NCBI RefSeq assembly: GCF_011043735.1
Contig: NZ_JAAKGV010000003.1
Span: forward strand, 62,001 to 126,000
Length of the DNA: 64,000 nucleotides
DNA from: Methylobacterium sp. DB0501
GTDB taxonomy: Bacteria; Pseudomonadota; Alphaproteobacteria; Rhizobiales; Beijerinckiaceae
Direction: 5' to 3'
Part shown: positions 9,439 through 18,868 of the stretch, piece after piece
Position numbering within the stretch: the first letter of the stretch is position 1
Layout: every line of letters begins with the position of its first letter
Position numbers and translations under genes: made by a program
The notes under the pieces: generated by a model
Databases searched by the model: none
Seen by the model: only the letters and a program-made list of their open reading frames with translations
Told to the model about the DNA's origin: nothing

Positions 9439-11466
9439 ATGAACTCCGAACCCAACCCGATCGACACCTACCCGCATTGGTGGCGGCTGCTGTTCGGCCG
9501 CTTCACCCTCGAATCCCTGCCGCTCCACGAGCCGATCGTGGTGGTGACCTTCATCGCGGTCGCCATCGGCGGCCTCGCCGTCCTCGGGCTCATCACCCGC
9601 TACAAGCTGTGGGGCGTGCTCTGGCGCGACTGGTTCACCAGCGTCGACCACAAGAAGATCGGGATCATGTACATGGTCCTGGGCCTCGTCATGCTGCTGC
9701 GCGGCTTCGCCGACGCGGTGCTGATGCGCTCGCAGCAGGCCCTCGCCCATGGCGGCTCCGACGGCTTCCTGCCGCCGCACCACTACGACCAGATCTTCAC
9801 CGCCCACGGCGTGATCATGATCTTCTTCGTGGCGATGCCGCTGGTCACCGGGCTGATGAACTACGTCGTGCCGTTGCAGATCGGCGCGCGTGACGTCGCC
9901 TTCCCGTTCCTGAACAACTTCAGCTTCTGGATGACCACCGGCGGCGTCGTGCTGACGATGATGTCGCTGTTCATCGGCGAGTTCGCAGCCACCGGCTGGC
10001 TCGCCTACCCGCCGTTGTCGAACATCGCCTACTCGCCGAGTACCGGCGTCGACTACTACATCTGGGCGCTGCAGATCGCCGGTATCGGCACGACCTTGTC
10101 GGGGGTCAACCTGATCGCCACCATCGTCAAGATGCGGGCGCCCGGCATGTCGATGATGAAGATGCCGGTCTTCACCTGGACCTCGCTCTGCACCAACATC
10201 CTGATCGTCGCCTCGTTTCCGGTGCTCGGCGCCGTGCTGGCGCTGCTCACCCTCGACCGCTACGTCGGCACCAACTTCTTCACGAACGATCTCGGCGGCA
10301 ACCCGATGATGTACGTGAACCTGATCTGGATCTGGGGCCACCCCGAGGTCTACATCCTGGTGCTGCCGGCCTTCGGCATCTTCTCCGAGGTGACGTCGAC
10401 CTTCTCCGGCAAGCGCCTGTTCGGCTACGCCTCGATGGTCTACGCCACGGTCGTCATCACCATCCTGTCCTACCTGGTCTGGCTGCACCACTTCTTCACC
10501 ATGGGGTCGGGGGCGAGCGTCAACTCGTTCTTCGGCATCACCACGATGATCATCTCGATCCCGACGGGCGCGAAGATCTTCAACTGGTTGTTCACCATGT
10601 ATCGCGGCCGGATCCGCTTCGACCTGCCGATGATGTGGACCGTCGCCTTCATGCTGACCTTCGTCGTCGGCGGCATGACCGGCGTGCTGCTCGCCGTGCC
10701 CCCGGCCGACTTCGTCCTGCACAACTCGCTGTTCCTGGTCGCGCACTTCCACAACGTGATCATCGGCGGCGTGCTGTTCGGCCTGTTCGCCGGCATCTAC
10801 TACTGGTGGCCGAAGGCCTTCGGCTTCCGCCTCGACCCGTTCTGGGGCAAGGTCTCGTTCTGGTGCTGGGTCAGCGGGTTCTGGGTGGCGTTCACGCCGC
10901 TCTACATCCTCGGCCTGATGGGCGTGACCCGGCGCATGAGCTCGTTCCCGGGACACGAGTACCAGCCGCTCTTCGTCATCGCGGCCTTCGGCGCCGTCCT
11001 GGTCGCCTGCGGCATCGCCGCGATGATCGTCCAGTTCGCCGTCAGCATCCTGCGGCGCGAGCAGCTCGCCGACCTCACCGGCGATCCCTGGGGCGGCCGC
11101 ACCCTCGAATGGGCGACCTCGTCGCCGCCCCCGCCCTACAACTTCGCCTTCACGCCGATGGTGCATGACGGCGACGCCTGGTGGGACATGAAGAGCCGCG
11201 GCTACAAGCGTCCGCTCGAGGGCTACAAGGCGATCCACATGCCCAAGAACACCGGCGCGGGCGTGATCATCTCCGCCATCGCCACCGTCTTCGGCATCGC
11301 CATGGTCTGGTACGTGTGGTGGCTCGCGGCCCTCGCCTTCGTCGGCGTGATCGCGGCGACCATCATCCACACCTTCAACTACGACCGCGACTACTACATC
11401 CCGGCCGACGAGGTCGCGCGGATCGAGGCCGAGCGCACCCGCACGCTCGCCCTCGTGAAGGCCTGA
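9439..11466 (+). CDS. cyoB: cytochrome bo3 ubiquinol oxidase subunit I
   Basis: Catalytic, proton-pumping heme-copper subunit, 675 residues with about 15 membrane segments. Ligands are visible: low-spin heme His in [10 protein letters not shown], CuB His and cross-linked Tyr in [12 protein letters not shown], the CuB His pair in LHHFFTMG, and heme His residues in [11 protein letters not shown]. It oxidises ubiquinol and reduces O2 to water. A 132-base spacer separates it from cyoA. It is a type A oxidase (GHPEVYI with Tyr). Confidence 0.97.
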   Translation: MNSEPNPIDTYPHWWRLLFGRFTLESLPLHEPIVVVTFIAVAIGGLAVLGLITRYKLWGVLWRDWFTSVDHKKIGIMYMVLGLVMLLRGFADAVLMRSQQALAHGGSDGFLPPHHYDQIFTAHGVIMIFFVAMPLVTGLMNYVVPLQIGARDVAFPFLNNFSFWMTTGGVVLTMMSLFIGEFAATGWLAYPPLSNIAYSPSTGVDYYIWALQIAGIGTTLSGVNLIATIVKMRAPGMSMMKMPVFTWTSLCTNILIVASFPVLGAVLALLTLDRYVGTNFFTNDLGGNPMMYVNLIWIWGHPEVYILVLPAFGIFSEVTSTFSGKRLFGYASMVYATVVITILSYLVWLHHFFTMGSGASVNSFFGITTMIISIPTGAKIFNWLFTMYRGRIRFDLPMMWTVAFMLTFVVGGMTGVLLAVPPADFVLHNSLFLVAHFHNVIIGGVLFGLFAGIYYWWPKAFGFRLDPFWGKVSFWCWVSGFWVAFTPLYILGLMGVTRRMSSFPGHEYQPLFVIAAFGAVLVACGIAAMIVQFAVSILRREQLADLTGDPWGGRTLEWATSSPPPPYNFAFTPMVHDGDAWWDMKSRGYKRPLEGYKAIHMPKNTGAGVIISAIATVFGIAMVWYVWWLAALAFVGVIAATIIHTFNYDRDYYIPADEVARIEAERTRTLALVKA

Positions 11467-11476
11467 GGAACCCGCC

Positions 11477-12106
11477 ATGGCACAGTCACATACGGCCGCA
11501 GCGGACGACGGCGAGCTGCACTTCTACGTCGCCGACGAGCACGGTCACGCCGAGGGCGGGACCATGCTCGGGTTCTGGCTCTACCTGATGAGCGACTGCC
11601 TGATCTTCGCGATCCTGTTCGCGACGTACGGCGTGCTCGGGCGCAGCTACGCGGCGGGCCCGTCCGGCGCGGACCTGTTCGACCTCAAGCTCGTGGCGGT
11701 GAACACCGCCATGCTGCTGTTCTCCTCCATCACCTACGGCTTCGCCATGCTGGAGATGGAGAAGGGCGACCAGCGCATGACCCAGCGCTGGCTGGCGATC
11801 ACTGGGGCCTTCGGCCTCTGCTTCATCGGCCTCGAGCTCTACGAGTTCCACCACCTGATCCACGAGGGCGCCACGCCCCAGCGCAGCGCCTTCCTGTCCT
11901 CGTTCTTCACCCTGGTCGGCACGCACGGCCTGCACGTCACCTTCGGGTTGATCTGGCTCACGACCCTGATGGTGCAGGTGCACCAGCGCGGCCTGATCCA
12001 GGCCAACCGCCGCCGGCTGATGTGCCTGAGCATGTTCTGGCACTTCCTCGACGTGATCTGGATCGGCGTCTTCACCTTCGTCTACCTGATGGGGTCCCTG
12101 TCATGA
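11477..12106 (+). CDS. cyoC: cytochrome bo3 ubiquinol oxidase subunit III
   Basis: Integral membrane subunit of 209 residues with five hydrophobic segments; [20 protein letters not shown] and [13 protein letters not shown] are characteristic of subunit III. It starts 10 bases after cyoB and overlaps cyoD in an ATGA junction, so the operon is tightly coupled. It supports the stability of subunit I rather than catalysis. Confidence 0.94.
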   Translation: MAQSHTAAADDGELHFYVADEHGHAEGGTMLGFWLYLMSDCLIFAILFATYGVLGRSYAAGPSGADLFDLKLVAVNTAMLLFSSITYGFAMLEMEKGDQRMTQRWLAITGAFGLCFIGLELYEFHHLIHEGATPQRSAFLSSFFTLVGTHGLHVTFGLIWLTTLMVQVHQRGLIQANRRRLMCLSMFWHFLDVIWIGVFTFVYLMGSLS

Positions 12107-12516
12107 GCGCCCGCGCTCCCGTCTCCGACGAACTCCATTCCGACGCCGTGCACGTCGAGGTCGTCCACGATCACCACGAGGCCGGCCACGGCTCGCGCAA
12201 GGGCTACATCACCGGCTTCGTCCTCTCGGCGATCCTGACGGCGATTCCGTTCTGGCTGGTGATGGCCGGGGTGTTCACCGATCCCCGCGTCACCTCGCTG
12301 GTCATCATGGCCTTCGCGGTGGCGCAGATCGTGGTCCACATGGTCTACTTCCTGCACATGAACGCGCGTTCGGAAGGCGGCTGGACCATGATGGCGCTGA
12401 TCTTCACGATCGTTCTGGTGGTGATCGCGCTCTCGGGCTCGCTGTGGGTGATGTACCACCTCAACACCAACATGATGCCGACGATGTCGCCGGGCGACAT
12501 GCGCAACATGCCGTGA
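12103..12516 (+). CDS. cyoD: cytochrome bo3 ubiquinol oxidase subunit IV
   Basis: Small subunit of 137 residues with a His-rich N-terminus ([20 protein letters not shown]) and three membrane helices; [17 protein letters not shown] is the family signature. The ATG overlaps the cyoC stop by four bases. Its own stop overlaps the GTG of the SURF1 gene, so all five genes are translationally linked. The His-rich start is noteworthy but common in this family. Confidence 0.92.
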   Translation: MSARAPVSDELHSDAVHVEVVHDHHEAGHGSRKGYITGFVLSAILTAIPFWLVMAGVFTDPRVTSLVIMAFAVAQIVVHMVYFLHMNARSEGGWTMMALIFTIVLVVIALSGSLWVMYHLNTNMMPTMSPGDMRNMP

Positions 12517-13262
12517 CGACGATCCACGACGATCGCCCGTTGCCGGCCGGGGCGGCCCTGCCCCGGTCCACCAAGCGCCTCGCCCTGGTGGCGCTCTCGC
12601 TGCTCGCGACCGGCCTGTTCGTCGCCCTCGGGATCTGGCAGGTCGAGCGCCGGGCCTGGAAGCTCGACCTCATCGCCCGGGTCGAGGCCAGGCTGTCCGC
12701 CGCCCCGGTCCCGGCACCCGGCCGGGCCGCGTGGCCGGCGATCACCCGCAACGCCGACGAATACCGCCGCGTGACGGCGAGCGGCCGCTTCCTCCCCGAC
12801 CGCACCGCCCGGGTGATGGCGGTGACCGAGAAGGGTGCCGGCTCCTGGCTGATCGAGCCCCTCGTCACCGGATCCGGCGACACGATCCTGATCAATCGCG
12901 GCTTCGTGCCCGCGGACTGGCAGGCGCCGCCCGGAGACGGGGAGGGGGCTGCCACCGTCACCGGCCTCCTGCGGATCACGGAGCCCGGCGGCGGCTTCCT
13001 GCGCAGCAACGATCCGGCCCGGGACCGCTGGTACTCCCGCGACGTCGCGGCGATCGCCGGGGCGAAGGGGCTCGGCGAGGGGCTTGGTGCCGTGGCGCCC
13101 TACTTCATCGACGCCGACGCCTCGGGCAACCGGCCGGGCGGGCCGGTCGGCGGGCTCACCGTGGTGGCGTTCCGCAACCATCACCTGATCTACGCGCTGA
13201 CCTGGTTCGGGCTGGCGGCCCTGTCGGGATACGCCGCCCACCGGGCATGGCGGGAGCGGTGA
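12513..13262 (+). CDS. SURF1-family oxidase assembly protein
   Basis: A protein of 249 residues with an N-terminal and a C-terminal membrane helix and the SURF1 motifs GIWQVERRAWKL, GSWLIEPLV and INRGFVPADW. SURF1 proteins help insert heme into heme-copper oxidases. The GTG at 12513 overlaps the cyoD stop (GTGA). It occupies the position that cyoE (heme O synthase) holds in the E. coli operon; dedicated SURF1 proteins in quinol oxidase operons are known from Paracoccus. Confidence 0.92.
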   Translation: MTTIHDDRPLPAGAALPRSTKRLALVALSLLATGLFVALGIWQVERRAWKLDLIARVEARLSAAPVPAPGRAAWPAITRNADEYRRVTASGRFLPDRTARVMAVTEKGAGSWLIEPLVTGSGDTILINRGFVPADWQAPPGDGEGAATVTGLLRITEPGGGFLRSNDPARDRWYSRDVAAIAGAKGLGEGLGAVAPYFIDADASGNRPGGPVGGLTVVAFRNHHLIYALTWFGLAALSGYAAHRAWRER

Positions 13263-13286
13263 GCGGGGCAATGGGTTCCGGAGTTG

Positions 13287-13467
13287 GCGCACGAATCACC
13301 CTCCTCCCCCCGCCGGGAAGGGTGCCCGGCGGATGCCGGGCGGGAGAGGGGACCGCGACGCTGATCCAGGGGGCGCCCGCCAGAACGGCTCCGCGTCATC
13401 CGGCGGCGTGGTTCCCCTCTCCCGCCCCACTCCGTGGGGCACCCTCCCCCGTGGAGGGGGGAGGGTT
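13287..13467. repeat. dispersed hairpin-rich repeat, copy 1 (partner at 39095)
   Basis: Bounded by ACCCTCCTCCCC and GGGGGGAGGGT inverted ends. It holds two short hairpins (GCCCGGC...GCCGGGC and GCCCCAC...GTGGGGC) on either side of a conserved core GCGACGCTGATCCAGG. The copy at 39095-39328 has the same layout with different arm sequences that still pair. It fills most of the gap between the SURF1 gene and regB and could affect read-through from the oxidase operon into regBA. Confidence 0.75.
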
Positions 13468-13491
13468 CGGGCGCTCGGAAGCGGCGTCCCG

Positions 13492-14850
13492 ATGACCGAT
13501 TGGGTCGCCCTGCGCCGCAAAGCCCGCCGGACCCTCATCGACACCGCCCGCCGCCTCGGCGCCGGCCCGCCCGCGGGCTTCGGCGAGCCCGACGACCAGG
13601 AGGGCGGGCGCCAGAACCTGCTCCTCCTGGTGCAGCTGCGCTGGATCGCGGTCGCCGGCCAGATCATGACCATCGCGGTGGTGCAGGGGGGCTTGGGCAT
13701 CACGCTGCCGCTCGGCCCGATGGCGGTGGTGCTGGTCGGGCTCGTGCTCCTCAATCTCGTCAGCGTCGGATGGCTCGCCCGCGGCGGCAGCGTCACCGAG
13801 GGCGTGCTGTTCGTGGCGCTCCTCCTCGACGTCGTCGCGCTGACGGGGCAGCTCTATCTCAGCGGCGGCGCCACCAACCCGTTCACCTCGCTGTTCCTGC
13901 TCCAGCTCACCCTGGCGGCCGTGCTGCTGAGCAGCCGGGCGACCCTCGCCCTCGTGGCCCTGACCACCGCGTCGCTCGGCCTCCTGATGCTGGCCTCCCG
14001 GCCGCTGGTGCTGCCGATGGGCGACGGCGAGGACGAACTCTTCCGGCTCTACCTCGTCGGCATGCTGGTCGGCTTCGTGATCGACGCGGCCCTGATCGCG
14101 GTCTTCGTCACCCGGGTCTCGCGCAACCTGCGCCGGCAGGATGCACGGCTCGCCGACCTGCGCCAGCGCGCGGCGGAAGAAGACCACATCGTCCGGATGG
14201 GCCTCCTCGCCTCCGGGGCGGCGCACGAGCTCGGCACGCCGCTCTCCTCGCTCTCGGTGATCCTCGGCGACTGGCGCCGGATGCCGGAACTCACCGCCTC
14301 GCCGGACATCGCCCGCGAGATCGAGGAGATGCAGGAGGCGGTCGGGCGCTGCAAGGCGATCGTCACCGGCATCCTGCTCGCCGCCGGCGCCGCCCGCGGG
14401 GAGGCGCCCCACCTCACCACCGTGCGCCGCTTCGTGGCCGAGCTCGTCGGCGACTGGCGCCGGATGCGCTCCTGCTTCTCCCTGCAGGTCCGCGACGAGT
14501 TCGGCGAGGACGAGGAGATCGTCTCCGACACCGCCCTCAAGCAGGTCCTGTTCAACGTCCTCGACAACGCGCTCGACCTGTCGCCGAACTTCGTCGAGCT
14601 GGTGCTCCTGCGCGACGGCGACACCCTGCGGCTGTCGGTCACCGATCGCGGGCCGGGTTTCGCGCCCGAGATGCTGGCGCGGCTCGGCCAGCCCTATACA
14701 TCGAGCAAGGGGCGCCTCGGCGGCGGGCTCGGGCTGTTCCTCGTCGTCAACGTCGTGCGCAAGCTCGGCGGCACGGTGGAGGCCCGCAACCGCAGCTATG
14801 GAGGCGCCGTCGTGACCATCAGCCTGCCGCTCTCGAGCCTGACGGTGTAG
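13492..14850 (+). CDS. regB: redox-sensing sensor histidine kinase RegB (PrrB/ActS)
   Basis: A protein of 452 residues with about six N-terminal membrane helices. The quinone-sensing heptapeptide GGATNPF lies between helices 3 and 4, the H-box is GAAHELGTPLSSLS, and a Cys in VGRCKAIV is 42 residues beyond the phospho-His, matching the redox-active Cys described in RegB. The ATPase domain has the N box (NVLDNALDLS) and G boxes (DRGPGFAPE, GGGLGLFLV). It phosphorylates RegA when the quinone pool is reduced. The ATG at 13492 follows a short spacer after the repeat. Confidence 0.93.
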   Translation: MTDWVALRRKARRTLIDTARRLGAGPPAGFGEPDDQEGGRQNLLLLVQLRWIAVAGQIMTIAVVQGGLGITLPLGPMAVVLVGLVLLNLVSVGWLARGGSVTEGVLFVALLLDVVALTGQLYLSGGATNPFTSLFLLQLTLAAVLLSSRATLALVALTTASLGLLMLASRPLVLPMGDGEDELFRLYLVGMLVGFVIDAALIAVFVTRVSRNLRRQDARLADLRQRAAEEDHIVRMGLLASGAAHELGTPLSSLSVILGDWRRMPELTASPDIAREIEEMQEAVGRCKAIVTGILLAAGAARGEAPHLTTVRRFVAELVGDWRRMRSCFSLQVRDEFGEDEEIVSDTALKQVLFNVLDNALDLSPNFVELVLLRDGDTLRLSVTDRGPGFAPEMLARLGQPYTSSKGRLGGGLGLFLVVNVVRKLGGTVEARNRSYGGAVVTISLPLSSLTV

Positions 14851-14851
14851 G

Positions 14852-15388
14852 ATGTCCGACGACGATCGCCTGCTCGTCATCGTCGAGGACGACGACCGCT
14901 TCGCCGCCACCCTGACCCGCTCGTTCGAGCGGCGGGGCTACACGGTGGTGAGCCTCACCGGCCTCGGCGCCCTGGAGGCTCTGCTCGCCGAGCGCACCCC
15001 GACCTATGCCGTGGTCGACCTGAAGCTCAACGGCGAATCGGGCCTCGCCTGCGTCAAGGCCCTGCACGACCACGATCCCGATATCCTCACGGTGGTGCTC
15101 ACGGGTTACGCCAGCATCGCCACCGCGGTCGAGGCGATCAAGCTCGGCGCCTGCCATTATCTCGCCAAGCCCGCCAATACCGACGACATCGAGGCGGCCT
15201 TCTCCAAGGCGGAAGGCGACGTCGCCGTCTCCCTCGACGGGCGGCCGACCTCGATCAAGACGCTCGAATGGGAGCGCATCCATCAGACCCTGGTCGAGAC
15301 CGACTTCAACATCTCGGAGACCGCGCGGCGGCTGGGCATGCACCGGCGGACGCTCGCCCGCAAGCTCGACAAGCAGCAGGTGAAGTAA
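14852..15388 (+). CDS. regA: response regulator RegA (PrrA/ActR)
   Basis: A protein of 178 residues that starts one base after the regB stop. The receiver domain has the acidic pocket (VEDDDRF) and phospho-acceptor Asp in VVDLKLNGESG; the switch Thr and Lys lie in VVLTGYAS and LAKPANT. The C-terminal Fis-type helix-turn-helix (NISETARRLGMHRRTLARKL) is nearly invariant in RegA proteins. It is a global regulator of respiration, C1/CO2 and nitrogen metabolism in alphaproteobacteria; the adjacent oxidase operon is a natural target, which is inference. Confidence 0.96.
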   Translation: MSDDDRLLVIVEDDDRFAATLTRSFERRGYTVVSLTGLGALEALLAERTPTYAVVDLKLNGESGLACVKALHDHDPDILTVVLTGYASIATAVEAIKLGACHYLAKPANTDDIEAAFSKAEGDVAVSLDGRPTSIKTLEWERIHQTLVETDFNISETARRLGMHRRTLARKLDKQQVK

Positions 15389-15496
15389 TCCTGCCCCATT
15401 TCCGCATGGCTGACGCGTGCGGAATGCGGTTTCGCATCCTGGCGGAGGCGGCGGCCCCGGGGTAACGTCCCGCCCGAAATCCCAGGAGGAGACGCC

Positions 15497-16744
15497 ATGA
15501 ACCCCCCGTCCGCCGCGGTCGCGACCCAGACCAACCTCAGCCCGGTGAAGCCCCATGAGGGGACCCGCGGCGCGTTCCGGTGGGACGACCCCTTCCTGCT
15601 CGACGACCAGCTCACCGACGACGAGCGCCTGATCCGCGACTCGGCCCGCAGCTTCGCCCAGGAGCGCCTGCTGCCCGGCATCGTCGAGGCCTATGCCGAG
15701 GAGAAGACCGACCGCTCGCTGTTCAACGCCATGGGCGAGCTCGGCCTTCTCGGCGTCACCCTGCCGGAGGAGTACGGCTGCGCCGGAGCGTCTTACGTCG
15801 CCTACGGCCTCGTCGCCCGCGAGGTCGAGCGGGTCGATTCCGGCTACCGCTCGATGATGAGCGTGCAGTCCTCGCTCGTCATGTATCCGATCTACGCCTA
15901 CGGCGACGAGAATCAGCGGAAGACCTACCTGCCGAAGTTGGCCTCCGGCGAGTTCGTGGGCTGCTTCGGCCTGACCGAGCCGGATGCCGGCTCGGATCCC
16001 GCCGGCATGAAGACCCGCGCCGACAAGATCGACGGCGGCTACCGCCTGTCGGGCGCCAAGACCTGGATCTCGAACGCTCCGATCGCCGACGTGTTCGTGG
16101 TCTGGGCCAAGTCCCCGGCCCACGACAACCAGATCCGCGGCTTCATCCTGGAAAAGGGGATGAAGGGCCTGTCGGCGCCGCAGATCAAGGGCAAGCTGTC
16201 CTTGCGCGCCTCGGTCACCGGCGAGATCGTCATGGACGGCGTCGAGGTGCCGGAAAGCGCGCTGCTGCCGAACGTCTCGGGGCTGAAGGGGCCGTTCGGC
16301 TGCCTCAACCGGGCGCGCTACGGCATCTCCTGGGGCGCGCTGGGCGCCGCCGAGGATTGCTGGCACCGGGCGCGCCAGTACACGCTCGACCGCAAGCAGT
16401 TCAACCGGCCGCTCGCCCAGACCCAGCTGGTGCAGAAGAAGCTCGCCGACATGCAGACCGAGATCGCCCTGGGCCTCCAGGGCTCGTTGCGGGTCGGCCG
16501 GCTGTTCGACGAGGGCCGGATGGCGCCCGAGATGATCTCCCTGGTCAAGCGCAACAATTGCGGCAAGGCGCTCGCCATCGCCCGCGAGGCGCGCGACATG
16601 CACGGCGGCAACGGCATCATGGGCGAGTACCACGTGATGCGCCACGCCCAGAACCTCGAGACGGTGAACACCTACGAGGGCACCCACGACGTCCACGCCC
16701 TGATCCTGGGCCGGGCGCAGACCGGGCTGCAGGCGTTCTTCTAG
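15497..16744 (+). CDS. gcdH: glutaryl-CoA dehydrogenase
   Basis: Flavoprotein of 415 residues that oxidises and decarboxylates glutaryl-CoA to crotonyl-CoA in lysine/tryptophan and aromatic degradation. Family features: [19 protein letters not shown] (FAD/substrate contact), [16 protein letters not shown], and catalytic Glu in [18 protein letters not shown] strong AGGAGGAG ribosome site precedes the ATG. It stands alone, without the usual regulator or CoA-transferase next to it. Electrons would go to ETF. Confidence 0.92.
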   Translation: MNPPSAAVATQTNLSPVKPHEGTRGAFRWDDPFLLDDQLTDDERLIRDSARSFAQERLLPGIVEAYAEEKTDRSLFNAMGELGLLGVTLPEEYGCAGASYVAYGLVAREVERVDSGYRSMMSVQSSLVMYPIYAYGDENQRKTYLPKLASGEFVGCFGLTEPDAGSDPAGMKTRADKIDGGYRLSGAKTWISNAPIADVFVVWAKSPAHDNQIRGFILEKGMKGLSAPQIKGKLSLRASVTGEIVMDGVEVPESALLPNVSGLKGPFGCLNRARYGISWGALGAAEDCWHRARQYTLDRKQFNRPLAQTQLVQKKLADMQTEIALGLQGSLRVGRLFDEGRMAPEMISLVKRNNCGKALAIAREARDMHGGNGIMGEYHVMRHAQNLETVNTYEGTHDVHALILGRAQTGLQAFF

Positions 16745-17211
16745 CCTTCCACCGCCCGTCGCCAATAGTCGAGGCTCTCCGGGTTCACCGGGGAGCCTGC
16801 CGCCTCGTTGAGGCTGAGGATATCCTCGTGGAAAGCCTTGGCCTCGTCCTGCCCGACGAGGTCGCGCAGGGAGGTGAGGATGCGGGTGATGCGCAGGTGG
16901 TTGTGGTCGTAGGCCGTCAGCCAGCGTCGAGTCTGGACGTAGAAGCGCATCATCCGGATCCGGGCGGCAAGCAGGCCGGCTTGAGCCGATCGATCGCACC
17001 GGATCGCCTCCGCCTCCATCGCTCCGAGCACCGGTGACCCCGGCACCGCCCGGCTCGCATCCCGGAGCGGGAACAGCCACTGGATGACGTCGTGCGTGTT
17101 CTCGATGCGGCTGTCGTCGAAGTCGAGAACGTTGGCGAGGGAACGGCCTTTCCCGTCACGTCCCCGAGACGCGAGGAAGGCGTGGATCGGTCCTGCACGC
17201 GCCTCGGCCAT
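16741..17211 (-). CDS. opioid growth factor receptor (OGFr)-related protein
   Basis: A protein of 156 residues. The motif [13 protein letters not shown] and the following helical segment ([27 protein letters not shown], seen in part) match the conserved N-terminal region of opioid growth factor receptors, a family first named in vertebrates and also present in bacteria. There is no signal peptide, so it is probably cytoplasmic. It converges with gcdH with a 4-base overlap of the stop regions. The bacterial function is unknown. Confidence 0.75.
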   Translation of the reverse strand: MAEARAGPIHAFLASRGRDGKGRSLANVLDFDDSRIENTHDVIQWLFPLRDASRAVPGSPVLGAMEAEAIRCDRSAQAGLLAARIRMMRFYVQTRRWLTAYDHNHLRITRILTSLRDLVGQDEAKAFHEDILSLNEAAGSPVNPESLDYWRRAVEG

Positions 17212-17236
17212 GGTCGCCTCCTGCTCTCCTCACGAT

Positions 17237-17488
17237 CTATGGCGAGGCGCAGCGGCGGACAGGCGGGGCCGTCGCGCAATCGAGGCTGCATTGCTGGCGC
17301 GCGCCGCAGAACCACGACAGGCTGCCGCTCTTGAGGCAGGCGCCGCCGCACTGGCGGTAGGCGCCGTAGAGAGGCCGGATATAGACCGGCTCGGTCAGGA
17401 GCCGCGCCCGGCCCTCCTCCGCGGCGGGGGCCTGCACGGCGACGAGCGAGAGAAGGAGCGCCGTCGTGCAGGAGCGAAGCAGAGTCAT
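17237..17488 (-). CDS. small exported Cys-rich protein, unknown function
   Basis: A protein of 83 residues. A signal peptide is clear (LLRSCTTALLLSLVAVQAPA, cleavage probably after APA). The mature part of about 60 residues has six Cys (QCGGAC, WFCG, QQCSLDC, RRC) and could form three disulfides in the periplasm. It lies upstream of the OGFr-like gene on the same strand with a 25-base gap, so the two may be cotranscribed. I do not recognise a family. Confidence 0.6.
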   Translation of the reverse strand: MTLLRSCTTALLLSLVAVQAPAAEEGRARLLTEPVYIRPLYGAYRQCGGACLKSGSLSWFCGARQQCSLDCATAPPVRRCASP

Positions 17489-17582
17489 GACCGGGGCCGC
17501 CGTTTCGACGGCCCGATGATCGGATCAGTTCTACGCCCGGTCGATTAAATTGCGCTTCATCCTTGCAGGCCGGGGCACATGA

Positions 17583-18683
17583 TCACGCCGCCGCCCGCCG
17601 CTCGGCCCGCGCCGCTTCCAGCGCCCGCACCCGCGGAATCACCTGCTCGCCGAAATACGCCACCTCCTCCTGGAAGTGCAGGAAGCCCAGCAACGCGAGG
17701 TCGGCCCCGGCATCCTTGAGCGCCAGGATGCGCTCGGCGATCTGGTCCGGCGTGCCGATCAGGTTGGTGCGGAAGCCGTCATTGTACTGCACCAGATCCT
17801 CGAAGCTCGACTTCGCCCAGTTGCCCTCGCGCTCCGGCGAGGCGGCGCCGGCATTCTTCACCTCGTGGCCGAAGGCGCGCACCGCCTCCGGGTCGGCATG
17901 ATCGATGATCTCCTTCAGGACGGCGCGGGCCTCCGCCTCGGTGTCGCGGGCGATCACGAAGGCGTTGACGCCGATCTTCACGCTCCGGCCTTCCGCCATC
18001 GCCTTGTGGCGGATGTCGTCGACCTGGGCGCGGATGTTCTCCGGCGTGTTGCCGTTGGTGAAGTACCAGTCGGAGACCCGGGCCGCCATGTCCCGCGCCG
18101 CCCGCGACGAGCCGCCCTGGAAGATCTCCGGCAGGGGCTCGGCAGGCTTCGGCTTCAGGGTGTAGTTGCTGTAGCGGTAGAAATCGCCCCGGAAGGTGAA
18201 GTTGTCCTCCGTCCAGATGCCGCGCAGGGAGCGGATGAATTCCTCCGAGCGGCGATAGCGCTCGTCGTGGTCGAGCCAGGGCTCGCCGATCGCCCGGAAC
18301 TCGCCCGAGAACCAGCCGCTGACGATGTTGACGGCGATGCGCCCGTGGGTGAGCTGCGAGATGGTCGCGACCTGCTTGGCCGCGATCGTCGGGTTCCACG
18401 GCCCGGGCAGGATCGCGGCGATGACCTTCAGCTTGTCGGTGGCGGCGAGCAGCGCGTGGCTGAAGGCGACCGATTCGTGCTGGTACTCGGCGCCGTAGCC
18501 GGCGGTGAAGCGGATCTGGGTCAGGGCGTAGTCGAAGCCCGCCGTCTCGGCGATCCGGGCCAGCTCGCGGTTGTAATCGGCATCCCAGCTCGTGCGCTGG
18601 GGGATCTTGCTGATGACGAGGCCGCCGGAGACGTTCGGCACCCAGTAGGCGAAGCGGATCGGCTCGGGGGTTTGCTGCGTCAT
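17583..18683 (-). CDS. sfnG: dimethylsulfone monooxygenase SfnG
   Basis: FMNH2-dependent luciferase-fold monooxygenase of 366 residues. The N-terminal FAYWVPNVSGGLVISKIPQR, the TAGYGAEYQHES segment and IVSGWFSGEFRAIGEPWLDH match SfnG closely. SfnG converts dimethylsulfone to methanesulfinate with release of formaldehyde. None of its usual companions (flavin reductase, msuD-like monooxygenase, sigma-54 regulator SfnR) are next to it. No promoter is obvious in the 185-base upstream gap. Confidence 0.88.
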   Translation of the reverse strand: MTQQTPEPIRFAYWVPNVSGGLVISKIPQRTSWDADYNRELARIAETAGFDYALTQIRFTAGYGAEYQHESVAFSHALLAATDKLKVIAAILPGPWNPTIAAKQVATISQLTHGRIAVNIVSGWFSGEFRAIGEPWLDHDERYRRSEEFIRSLRGIWTEDNFTFRGDFYRYSNYTLKPKPAEPLPEIFQGGSSRAARDMAARVSDWYFTNGNTPENIRAQVDDIRHKAMAEGRSVKIGVNAFVIARDTEAEARAVLKEIIDHADPEAVRAFGHEVKNAGAASPEREGNWAKSSFEDLVQYNDGFRTNLIGTPDQIAERILALKDAGADLALLGFLHFQEEVAYFGEQVIPRVRALEAARAERRAAA

Positions 18684-18779
18684 GGGCGGATCCTCGCTCG
18701 GTCACGGGAAGAAGAGCCGGCGCCGCCTGCGTCTGCGGCGCGGTCGATCCCAAGTATCGGGATGAGCTTCCGCGCCGTC

Positions 18780-18837
18780 AAAAGCATCGTCGTGCTTTTT
18801 TGCGGCCCGCGCGGGAAGCCCGTTCTCCGGAACGGGC
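18780..18837 (-). terminator. paired hairpins after the acyl-CoA dehydrogenase gene
   Basis: On the minus strand the gene stop (18869) is followed by GCCCGTTC-TCCG-GAACGGGC type pairing (18818-18837, 8 bp perfect) and then a short AT-rich stem (AAAAGCA/TGCTTTT, 18780-18799). Together they make a plausible terminator ahead of sfnG. The T-rich side is on the plus strand, so the assignment is moderate. Confidence 0.4.
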
Positions 18838-18868
18838 CGCCCGCGCGGACGATCTTCCGAATCGGCGC

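Noticed and set aside
8053-11478. Open frame of 1141 codons antisense to cyoA and cyoB
   Set aside because: The product is a His/Asp/Glu/Gly-rich shadow with no domain; the plus strand has clear oxidase genes with all ligands.
15389-15496. TCCGCA...TGCGGA hairpin after regA as a terminator
   Set aside because: Only a 6-bp stem with an 11-base loop and no T-tract; too weak to list.
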